Assembly: GCF_000485595.1 (NCBI RefSeq)
Contig: NW_014577085.1
Location: forward strand, 71,783 to 135,782
DNA from: Priapulus caudatus
Lineage: Eukaryota > Priapulida > Priapulimorpha > Priapulimorphida > Priapulidae
Direction: 5' to 3'
DNA length: 64,000 bases
Within the stretch, counting starts at the first letter, position 1. Each line of letters starts with the position of its first letter. The notes under the pieces were generated by a model, which was given only the letters and a program-made list of their open reading frames with translations, searched no databases and was not told the origin of the DNA. This document shows, one piece after another, positions 17,036 through 27,539 of this stretch. Position numbers and translations under genes: made by a program.

Positions 17036-20000
17036 GTAACTTAGCTTTAAGGTCCGCTTATGTCGGCCTTACGACCTAGTCGCCGACAAGATTTGAATAT
17101 CGTACGTCAAAAACCGGCCAGATCGCCGATAAAATCATCGGCGACCAAACTCGACATGAGTTCTCTTACGATCGAAAATACGGTCGCCGACTGCGATCGC
17201 AGGAATAGAACATGTTCTATTGCTATGCGGCTGTCGGCGACAAATTGTGAGTGGCAGCCAATCACCGCAGCGTGTCGAGTCACATGATTATCAAAAGTCA
17301 CGTGATTAATAAAATGGCAGCCTACACAGCACTTGTCAGCAGTTTACAAGGAGGGATTATTGCACAAACCCTTTCTCAAATATATATTAAGTTTTCCGTA
17401 TATCACATAAAAAAAAATTCTGCCCATGATTATAACGATGTTCAAAAAATTAAGGATAGATTTACGAAGTTACATGATGTTTACTGGTAAGCGCCATTTT
17501 GTTGGTCACGTACGTGACTCGTTTTATGTAGACTGGTCCCGGCGTCAAGCTTGCTCTGTTTGTGCTAAAGAACTGCTTGTGCTAGTACAAATACTGGGGC
17601 CACGAACCCGTCTACGTTTTATGCATGAACGCTACGATCTGATTGGTGATGTGCAGCGTAGTCACTTCAAGTCGACATGAGTGTTGCTACGCTGCTAATC
17701 GGCGCTAAAGTAGTCGCTGATAGTCAAATCGTAGGCCGACCTGAGCTAGCCTTTAGTTGTCTTTACCTTTGCCACAGTAGTGGAGATAGAAGAGCCAAAT
17801 ATCTTTCCATTGATGTTATATCGTTCATACATATACATGTGTATATATTTTATATACTATATATGAGGTAATCATTAATTGGTCATTTTTTGCAGGTGTC
17901 ATCAAATACGAGCAGTGACCTAAAAAAAGCCGGTTCAAACCAGAGGGATCACAGCTCCTTGCTAGAGGATAAAAATTATGATGCTACTGCAAATGTAGTA
18001 TGTCAGAAATGTGTCAAGTATGAACGCTTATCAAAGATGTACAGACAGCAGGTAGAAAGAAATAAGGCACTGGAAAAAGAGTTGAAACATTATAAGGATG
18101 TTTCTGGTAAGCGAGAGTATACAAATAATGATGTTGTTATGGTAAGGGTTATGTAAAGGGATGAATTTGTGTACTTACTTAGTTGACATTCATTGCGTGA
18201 AGTAAAACAGAAATAAATAGGGAAAATTTACAGTCCTCAAAATATCTCATCAGTATGTACATAGAAATGTGATACCTTCTGAGGCTTTCTGACTTACTTG
18301 CTTATACCAAAATTTTTAAGATGCTGGGATTTTGGTGCAGTCACTAAAGAGCATTCACGATGACTTTGTCAAGTTCTCTTCCGCTTACAGTTTTGAGGAA
18401 AGTCAACTGCCGCAAGTTCAGGTTAGTTTCTATATCAATGCAGTTATAACAAAAAAAACTATTGAGATCATCATGTGAAATTATTATAAATGATGTGTGA
18501 GTCCTAGTGGGCTTACTTCTCTGAAGGAAGTATATATGAATTTGAGAAAACGTATACTGTATACGCTGTATATTTTACAGTGGTTTAATTTTTGCGAATT
18601 TCGCGAACGCGTCCCAGACCGCGAAAATATCAACACGCGAATAATTCATACCGAATAATTCATAATTCACCGACCACGAAATTAACCACTGGCGAAATTG
18701 GCCGTCAAGTCTGAATTTGCAAAAATATCTGTAGGCGAAAAATATGGCGTATACAGTAGTTTGAGAACCATTTAGTAATATGTACTTAATCAAAAGGGAC
18801 AAAAACTATCAACGGGAGACCTGTTCTAATTGATACACATTGCTCTAAAAACTCAAATCTCATAGTTTTATATTAAAGGAACAGTAGCCTCTAGGTTCTA
18901 GGGTTATTTTCAGCTAATTTAGGTTATAATTGCGCTACATAAAAAGTTTCATGGTTCAATCACCATTAGAAATATTTTTTTTTAATGTTTTAAAACTAAC
19001 GACTACAGTTTGATTACAACGACGGTGGCGCCACTCAAAGCGCACGATCTGAGAAGTTGCGCAAAACCACTTTCCAGCCAAGGGCTACAGACCGAGGGTA
19101 TTTCTTATTTATTCATTTAAAAGCAAAAGGATTGTAATATCTTATAAACGACATATAGTTTCAGTTATAATATGGATAAATTTGCCCTAAAATGAATATC
19201 GTTCGGTTAAATAGCATTTAGGTATAAATATAATTGCACTTTTGTGATTAGCCCTCGGTCATTTACCTGCAAAATAAAAATGCAAATACGCAACTTTTTC
19301 AGGGTGGCAGCACGGTCGCGAGTGTTATGGCGCCGTTCAAATTTCGTAGCGTTGATGTGTAAATAATTAATTAAGTATCTGGTGACAAATACATGTGGGT
19401 ATAGACGATTTGTTATACAGTAAGTACAGTTGTATGCAGTAAAATCCTAGAGGCTACTGTCCCTTTAAGTTTGGCTAGTCTGTGTGGCAATTGCTGGATT
19501 AAGGTGGTTTGTGATGAAACGGGGTGCATGATAAAATCAATGTCTAATGTACTACCACCCTGACCTGCACTCTACCTACTATGTACCTAATCCAGTACCT
19601 GACTGATCAGACATATACCTTAAATAAGGGGAAATCAAATGTTGATGTGTCAAATCGAGAGAAGTGATAAAGAGATCATGTTTGAGACTGCCATCATCTG
19701 AGATTATTTCATCTTGTGAATGCCTACTGCATTTTATTCAGCTTTATAATTAGAATTGTTCACCCCACAGCTGGGGGTATTAAATATTATCTTATTAATA
19801 CATAATAGTGCAATTGGAGATAAGCAGTCCATGTTGACAACTGTTTCACAGAATGTACGTGTATGATATATAACACATGCAGTTCAAATTCAACTGTTGA
19901 TGACACATGTGTTATCTGCTATAGGAGCCGACTACAGTTTATAAATATGAGACCATGCCTTCAGCAGAGCAATATGAAGAAATTACCAAAGTAAGTTAAC

Positions 20001-20813
20001 ACGAATATTTTAAGTGCTTCCTGGCAGGTGATTGTCAGTGCTGTAGTATTGTGGTTAGCTAGTAAATATATTATCTATTTAAAGTTACGTCAAATATTTT
20101 TAAACTCATAAACAACCATAAATGTATTACTAAAATGGGTTATATTACAGTATAGACTTTCCATTATCATATGTTGGGACATTTCTATAACCTGTAAAAC
20201 ATCTGTTACTCTTACTGATATGATCTACTAAAGTTCATGTGAATTTTAAAAATGAACACAGCCTCACATTTGGTTTATGATTACTGCGTATTCCTTAAAG
20301 GTTGACATTGGACGGGGTATTCTGCTCGACGAAACCAGTCTGTTGGCATTAGCGAATGTAAAGTCTGCGACTTCATATGCTCGATGCCTACTACAACTTG
20401 TGTTTGAACCACATGAGTTAATAGGGAAGAGTCTTACTGGAAAGAAATCAAATGCTTTCAAGGATTCCAAACCGAAGGCCGGGCTAGATCCTTGTAAAGT
20501 TGATGCTGTGGTTGGTAAGTTTATCTCCGAATTGTACAAAAACGTGGAAGCAGCTGTGTGGACTACTTATACATCTTTAAAAGAATCTATTTGTATCTAT
20601 AGAGATTATTGTTCGATTTGCTTGATTTCAGAACACGTTTGCCAGAAATATGGCCCATCGATTCATGCTTCAGCCATCAGAGCATCGCTTGCAAACAAAC
20701 TTAAAGAACTGAATAAAGTAGCAAATAGTCGGAAAATGGCGCGGGCATCAGGCTTCAGACAATTCGGGCAGCAGGTGGTGATGTTTCAGCAAGATTCTAT
20801 GAATGGCTTATAA
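16847..20813 (+). CDS. Coiled-coil and BEN-domain protein (six exons, 325 aa)
   Basis: The spliced frame is open from ATG 16847 to TAA 20811-20813. Residues 1-63 are charged, with SNKRKQPCEIIAWVKKRK, a possible nuclear localisation signal. Residues 99-102 are CQKC, followed by a predicted coiled coil (about 104-131, RLSKMYRQQVERNKALEKEL). Residues 195 to about 290 form a BEN domain: VDIGRGILLDETSL, ARCLLQLVF, KSLTGKK, LDPCKVDAVV, and a last helix with IRASLANKLKELN. BEN domains bind DNA and recruit chromatin regulators, so a nuclear transcription or chromatin role is inferred. The layout of a coiled coil before one C-terminal BEN domain recalls BEND5, but I cannot assign orthology. Intron phases are 0,0,0,0,1 and all agree. 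Confidence 0.88.
17050..17752. mobile_element. PIF/Harbinger-type MITE with TTA target duplication
   Basis: The terminal inverted repeats AGGTCCGC...GTCGGCC and their diverged complement are flanked by TTA (17047-17049 and 17753-17755). It fills most of BEN intron 1, starting 15 nt after the donor. It carries no recognisable transposase. The AGG...CCT ends and TTA duplication point to the Harbinger superfamily. Confidence 0.75.
17896..18141 (+). CDS. BEN gene exon 2: CxxC and coiled coil
   Basis: Reads VSSNTSSDLKKAGSNQRDHS onward to YKDVSGKREYTNNDVVM. It contains CQKC and the heptad-like helix. The donor after ATG is GTAAGG, which gives phase 0 and fits the next exon; the upstream GTAAGC would break frame. 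Confidence 0.85.
18341..18421 (+). CDS. BEN gene exon 3
   Basis: Reads SLKSIHDDFVKFSSAYSFEE, then SQLPQVQ. It is 27 codons between GTGCAG and GTTAGT, phase 0 at both ends. No domain recognised. Confidence 0.8.
18877..19464. mobile_element. Kolobok/TTAA-type MITE
   Basis: Begins AGGAACAGTAGCCTCTAGG and ends with the complement CCTAGAGGCTACTGTCCCT. It is flanked on both sides by TTAA (18873-18876 and 19465-19468). It lies in BEN intron 3. A TTAA duplication with AGGGAC-like ends fits Kolobok or a similar TTAA superfamily. Confidence 0.8.
19925..19990 (+). CDS. BEN gene exon 4
   Basis: Reads EPTTVYKYETMPSAEQYEEI, then TK. It is 22 codons between CTATAG and GTAAGT, phase 0. It links the coiled-coil part to the BEN domain. 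Confidence 0.8.
20301..20514 (+). CDS. BEN gene exon 5: BEN domain core
   Basis: Reads VDIGRGILLDETSLLALANV, then KSATSYARCLLQLVFEPHEL, then IGKSLTGKK and LDPCKVDAVV. These are the conserved BEN elements (G.G..L, ARxLL..VF, LTGK, LDP..V.A). Donor GTAAGT, phase 1. Confidence 0.93.
20632..20813 (+). CDS. BEN gene exon 6: end of BEN domain and stop
   Basis: Reads HVCQKYGPSIHASAIRASLA, then NKLKELNKVANSRKMARASG, then FRQFGQQVVMFQQDSMNGL and TAA. The acceptor is TTTCAG. Confidence 0.9.
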
Positions 20814-20834
20814 GTTAAAACTATCAGTGTCACC

Positions 20835-20868
20835 AAAAAAGGGAGAGAGAGAGATAGAGAGTGTGAGA

Positions 20869-20948
<80 letters not shown>

Positions 20949-21027
20949 CAGACAGAGACAGAGACAGAGACAGAGACAGAGACAGAGACAGAGACAGAGA
21001 CAGAGACAGAGAGACAGAGACAGAGAC

Positions 21028-21096
<69 letters not shown>
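20835..21096. repeat. GA / GACA microsatellite
   Basis: A long (GA)n tract with an inner (GACA)-type block starts about 20 bp after the BEN stop codon, probably within the 3' untranslated region. Open frames over it are artefacts. Confidence 0.95.
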
Positions 21097-21099
<3 letters not shown>

Positions 21100-24000
21100 G
21101 CTGGGTATAATGTGCCAGTATGCATATGCATACATGTACACGAATTCATTTGTGCATATCTATGACACATAAATATGTCAAATATCTACAAGGGTATGTG
21201 TGTATACCTACTTTATACATGTAGTTAATTTTATACTTGCAGTTAGGCCTTTATGTTCTCAGTATGAGTAGCTACTGTTCATTTGTTTCACCACTGCCCC
21301 AGTGTTCACAATCAGAGTATAGGTTATGGATTGGGCATGTATATGATGTAAAATATGTAGATAATCCCAGTGTCAGTGATCATGTTTCAGTGAAAAAGTT
21401 ATTTAAATCTTTATAATCATTGCATGTTCAGGGCACTATTGTGAGAAAATTTGTTAAATATTATTTCAGACTTTGCCGGGCATTTGCTAGTAGTATTAGT
21501 GTTTAGTGTAGTGTAATCATGTGCAGAGTATATATAGCTATGGTTTATGCCCGGTTGGCCTACTCCCATTTTGCCTACGGCAGAATTCCAATTTCGTCTA
21601 TAGCAAAACTCCGAGTTGGTCTACACCCATTTCGCCTACTCCCAATTCGTCTACACTAAAACTCCACCCCATTCCCATTTTGTCTACCATCAGTTTGTCC
21701 ACTAAATAATCATTTATAAATGTAATATATGGTTCTGATTAGCATACATCGAGTAGACGGAGTGGCATCCACACAAATTTTTCCTGGTATTTGTTGTAAT
21801 ATCAATACTACGACGAAATGGCACTATTCCCGATTTTGAGAGTAGATTAAATGGGAATTAGGCGAAATGGGAATATTGCCCATTCTGAGAGTAGACGAAA
21901 TGGGAGTAGGCCAACTGGCCAGGTGCAAAGCTGCTTGTGTAAATATGGCTATTAAACTACCATATATTAAATAGAAAATATATGATCCAACTTGTATTAT
22001 GAATGTGGCTTGCAAACACTTCACAACTTGTGATAAATTACATGAACATATCATGCTTGGTAAGCCAAAACTCTTAAAAGGAAGATAACAAAAAAAATTG
22101 ATTTATTGGTTGGTAGGTGATTTTTTGATTCAATTGCTCTGCCTGCACGCATGAATTTTTCCAGTTGACTTGGTTGTTTTCATATGTATATTGTGCCATG
22201 CTTCATAATGCTGCTGCAATATTTAGTGCAAATAGGTTTAACCCAGAAATTTATAGCTGTATAAAAGATTTATTTAGATTGAGTATGGTACATCAAATAC
22301 AGACATATAAGATAGCAAGTGTATCGTAAGACTGACAAAATATTCCTCTCACCTTGAACCTGTCAGCTGTCATTCACATTAGCTAGTATAATCTCAATAA
22401 AAAATTTACATAAGAAATTCTTTACACATTGCAAAATGTGGCTAATGGCAGAACTGTGTTCATAATTAATCGGTCATAACTGGTTTATTTATTGATTCTG
22501 TTGGTTATCAGCTGTATTTCTACACTGACTGTACATGGAAATTTAATAGCTAATAACGAATAAACTGGACACGGTAACTTCACTGATAATGTCAGACTGA
22601 ATTATCGTCGGACAGTACCAGACCCATATAAAGAAATCCTATAGAAAATTAATATCATGAAATGAGTGAATCTTTTTATATAACCACTGCTTCGATTTCA
22701 TTTTCTTGGAATGCTAATCATACAACATTGTGCTGGTAATTTCACTATGTAGAACGTGTGAGTATCATCTACATAAATTTACCAGTGCAAAATGAGCAGG
22801 AAATTCATTCAAAGCACAAGATTGCAATAAATGTATGATCCACAATAATGACATCTGTTATGAGATTCGTTGCCTCTAAGTGATGCAGACGACAAAGCAT
22901 CAGCAATTGTAACAACTTACTGTACAAAACTTCATCTAGTTATAAATGCCGACGAGTACGGGGAAATCATGTAAGCATCTATCATCGTATATTAGAATGC
23001 CAGCAGATGCTCTTCCTCACAAAGTATAAAAATATGTAAAACATTACAACTTTACAGAAGCACTAGTGACGAATGTGCTACTACACAAAACATAAAATAC
23101 ACTAATAAATGACGAGACAATTTCCAATATGGCGATGATAAAACTTACCTAGAACTTGATAGAACGAACGTAAAATAGTCACGGTACAACAATGTACAAC
23201 TGTACAACTAAACATATTATTTACATTGCCTTCCAACAGTGAAGAGTAGATCGATTAAGTGAGTATTCATGTATTCATATATACAACACCTTTACTCCAG
23301 TAGTTTCTCCTTGTTTGACTAGTGCACATAAAATAGCACTGCTGCTACTGTGTGTGACATGACCGTTTAAGGTTTTTCTTGTGGCCTAATGCTTGACTGC
23401 ATGTGCCATTCCATTTAATAGATGGTTAGAGATGTTTATAAATCCAGTAACAGATTTAAACAAACTAAAATTTGGGTAAAAATTAAGTAAAAAATCTCTC
23501 AACAACCTACCTTTGAAAAATAATGGCGTAAGGAAACTAAAATCAGACGTTTAATAGCACATTCCAAGTGTCTAGGGGCTCATGGCAGTTTATCAGAACT
23601 GATATGCAGGATGTATATTAGCTAGCCCCATGGTGACTGTGCAGGAACTTTGCAGTGCACAAAAACGTATGGATTCTTGCATTACGAGCTCAGTTACTGA
23701 TGATATGGCCTTAGATACGAGCATCGTTAATCATTGTAGCTTGATCATAATTCTCGTCTGGCATCTTGTGAATGGCTTCTCCAATATATGCCACTATTTT
23801 GTTTTGAGCTTAAACAAAACCAATTGGAGTATGCATTGGTGATTAGATACACGTTGTCAGCAAATGATTTGCTATCCAGCCTTGTGACATAAACATGCAA
23901 TGCTTTCTTCTCGGTGTTTTTCGTCCTATTTCACCTGTATGAACACTGTGTACTGACCACTGCCATGGGCGTTTTTCTTAAAATTCGAGTTGTCTGACAA

Positions 24001-24500
24001 CCAATGTTCACAAGCATCTAATCTTGCTATCCGGGTGTATTGTGCATTGCGCTTACGAGACAGCATCGAGAAAGTGTCATCGATTCCCTTACGTCTCAGC
24101 ATCAATACTCCTGAGATCTGGCCTCAACATTAGGTTACTGCGTTGACATCTGGTCTGCCCATCAGGCCGGTGCAACTCAACCTCACTGACGCGTATGCAA
24201 CCCGGCCTCTCATCTGATCCGTCCTCTACTGAACTAAGTTCTACTCTCTGCACATAAATAATCTGTGCGTACGCGCACACTGCTGCCCACGATTCACGGC
24301 CAACACGATATAGTTCAGAGCACAGTAACTAGCCACACGCGGATTACTTCTCTGGCCTCTCATCACGCGGAGCTGAGCGGTAAGTAGGCATCTAGTTTAC
24401 ATGTATGAATTTACACCGACTGCATTCGGAACCAGACCTGCAAGCTTCCAAACGCTCCTCTACTGCACATGTGCACGCACAGTGAACCTTTACATATTAT
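21097..24500. other. Region between two convergent genes
   Basis: No coding exon recognised. It should hold the 3' ends of the BEN gene (plus) and the Echinoid-like gene (minus). Possible polyadenylation signals are AATAAA near 22394 on plus and its complement TTTATT near 22482 for minus. A MITE-like inverted-repeat unit lies at 21549-21922. The rest is AT-rich unique sequence. Confidence 0.5.
21549..21922. mobile_element. Inverted-repeat unit (GGTTGGCCTACTCCCA ends)
   Basis: The left end GGTTGGCCTACTCCCATTTT pairs with the right end AATGGGAGTAGGCCAACTGG read in reverse complement. Internal repeats of ATTTCGTCTAC/CCCATTT lie in both orientations. It looks like a non-autonomous DNA transposon. 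The target duplication is unclear. Confidence 0.65.
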
Positions 24501-24670
24501 CTATACTATCACTTCGTGAATGACTTTTCTCTGCGGGTGGTTTGGCGTAGAGTATCCACTCTCCGGCACGCTGTTGTTGTCATAGGTGATATTCGTAGAG
24601 GGCGCCTGCGAGCCATAGTCCTCGTAGTCGTAAGGGTTGGGCAGGCCACTAACGTGCAAGTACGGATTTT
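24501..24670 (-). CDS. echinoid-like (ed): Echinoid-like exon: tail end, PDZ ligand and stop
   Basis: Reads NPYLHVSGLPNPYDYEDYGS, QAPSTNITYDNNSVPESGYS, then TPNHPQRKVIHEVIV and TAG (24501-24503). The last four residues EVIV resemble the EIIV end of Drosophila Echinoid, a PDZ-binding motif. Several tyrosines could be phosphorylated. Confidence 0.93.
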
Positions 24671-27491
24671 CTGCAATGGGAAATTAATCTCATAAGACAA
24701 GTCTATCTCGATGGTGCTGAACTATGTCGTAGTGTTCACGTGTTAATGAGAGAGAGAGAGACAGAGAGAGACAGGAGAAAAAAGCAGTAGTTGTTAAACC
24801 ATTGTTAGTTTAAAGTGACATGTTTAATCAGTTGTAGGGGTTAGAACCACACCTATAACTGCCAGCGTATTTAGTAAGATAAATAGCACACACATCACCA
24901 TCACCAAATATTGCCATAAACATTGCCATGAATTCACCTCGTTACTAACGTCTATTTTAATCAGTTCATTTCATATTTTATCATTTCACTGACCATACCA
25001 GTGAATTTGCGATCTGTACTAACGCAACGCGACACAATATGCTGTAAATCATAGATAACCGGCTGTACACACACCCAATGCGTTCATACTGCAGTAAGCA
25101 GTGCGGCTGAGAACAAGAGAAAAGTGCAGTAGGTTTGACTTTACCTATACCTATGTGGCTGTTATTCAGCCGGTTGAGATCACCGTCGCTGAACAGTGGC
25201 TCGGCATCCCACGGGTCAGGCTTGTAGATGTCCGACGCCGTGCTGCCGTGACCATTGTAAGCCGGCGGCGGCCCTGCAACGCAAACACACGTCACACACT
25301 CATACGCCTGAAACTTGTACGTCGCTCTCTCGTTTCTCCTTTAGCTGTTACGACGCGAACGGCTAGGAGTAATAGCCAAGTAATACGTAATAATGTGAAT
25401 ACTAGACTAGGAGGCGAGTGGCAATGGTAATTACACATGCACCTAGCTGTTCAACCCAAGCTTCTGGGTCGGGTCTTTGAACCACACAGTCGCCGCGGAA
25501 ACCTACCTCCGTTGTAGTTTGGGTAATACCCATTGCCGCTGCTATTGCCGTAGCCACTGCCATTGCCGTAGCCGCCGTTGCCGTTGCCGTAGCCGCCGCC
25601 GCCGCTGCCGCTGCTGTTGCCGTAGCCGTTGCCGATGTGGTAGGGCACGTCCTTGTGCGGTTCACCGTAGTCCATTGAGCCGCTGGTGACGCCCTTGTGG
25701 ATGGAGGTGTCGGCGTATTGCGGCGGCACCGAGTACGTAGCCGGCGCTCTTGCGTGTGCTGCCTCCATCTCGTAATCTTGCTTCGCTGCAGTAGCACAAC
25801 ATCATGTTAGAGGAATCGAAGCGAGGCGATGCGGCGGTCATTCACGACAACGCGACGGTGATGAGTAGCTGGCACTGACCACACGACATCCATTAGCTGT
25901 CGTAGATACTCACGTGTTACATACCACGTTATTTATCGTCTGATATTATTATAATAATATATACATTTATCTGTTATACACGCTTCGCCTAGTGCGAATG
26001 GTGAAACAGTGTTACTGAGATGGAGAGAGATGTATTTACAGCTGTATAATTATGAAACATCGAACTGTATTGTGCAACACCCCGCACAGTGTGCATGCTT
26101 TGGTAAACAGGTGTACTGATGAACACCTTGTGAAAAACCTCCACGTCCACGAATAAACTTCTGTTTTAATACTACTCTCACTGTTATCACGTGCACTCAG
26201 ATTATAGGACTGAATGCAGTAACACTTAATTACAGCTAATTGCATCTTTATTGTAGCTATATCATCGCAGCTGTTCCATGACATCATGTGCATGTCTGTA
26301 TCGCTAGGCATACTACTACTACGACTCTATCTCTTGCACACGGGAGAGGAAAGGTGCACTACCTTTAGCTGCTTTCTTTGTGCGAGACTTCCTCCTGCAG
26401 CAGCAGACGATGATGACGACACTGACGATGATCAGCACACCCACGAGCACGACGATGACAATGAGCACGTACATGTAGAAATCTGCAAGGCAACGTACAA
26501 GGCGACATCAGCGCGAGCGCAGGAGCGCGAATGCAATACGATCAGGGAGCAACGACTCGCAACGGCAATATCGGCACATGTATTCAGCACAACCCACAGA
26601 TGCACCCACACTCCAGAGATAACAGATTCATCTAACAGCCACCACCTATCCATAATACTCGACCATACTCGACTACGGACACTACACCTTTCATATGAAT
26701 GTGAGAAATGTTTGAGATTATTTTCGATAAAAGGGAAAAGTAATTGCATCTACAGCGCGTGAGTGAGCTCGTGAAAACTTTGCTACCACACGTCCAGTCT
26801 TAGTCCAGACATAAACATGATGCAAGTTGCATTCCCCATTGGAGAGGACAATGAAAACAGCAAACACATTGTCAACCACAGCAATCAGTTTCTACACAGG
26901 ATGGTATGGACAGCTAGCCATCTTTTACACAGACAGACAGATAGAACAGACGGATAGAGGATGGAATAGACAGAAGGGGATTAACACAGCAGCAGCACAG
27001 CAACGTCGACATACGTGACAGTCTGTGTCTCTTTATAGGGGAATTCCTTCAGCACTGCAATAGAAGGTATATTAGTGGCTCGGGGCTCTCACTATCGTGT
27101 TAGTTACTGGAAGTAAGAAATCTCTAGACACCAAGGTAGCCTGCAAAGGTGCATAGACACACCTTAGGTATCACACAATAGTAACAGATTTACACGTATC
27201 ACGAAATAAACTACATCACTATGTAAAGATATTATCAAGAGCTCATAACAGAGATCTCTATTATGAGCTCTTGATATTATTTTAAAATGTAATTCTATGC
27301 AGTCATAAACTTGTAAATATTTATGACACTGTGTGATACATATATACAATGTTACATAATACATAATACATATGTTTAGCTGCACCACGGCCTGCTTATA
27401 CACTGTTATACACTTGTACACTGTTATATGAATGTAAAGTGGTTAGAATTATATCAACGTAATGGTATGTAGTTAGATCTGTAGATCGACA

Positions 27492-27539
<48 letters not shown>

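Noticed and set aside
17251-17680. Frames of about 80 residues between BEN exons 1 and 2
   Set aside because: They lie inside the TTA-flanked MITE and show no transposase or host similarity.
20803-21170. Arg/Glu and Leu/Ser repeat proteins over GA tracts, here and at 33.7, 47.1 and 52.8 kb
   Set aside because: Dinucleotide repeats leave frames open on both strands. They are not coding.
25101-25797. Arg/Ala/Cys-rich frames overlapping the receptor tail exons
   Set aside because: Shadows of the real minus-strand exons, which splice in phase to the PDZ-ligand end.
26286-26762. Plus-strand 158-residue Asp/His-rich frame
   Set aside because: Its start is the antisense of the transmembrane exon 26363-26482, which has correct splice sites and a clear membrane span.
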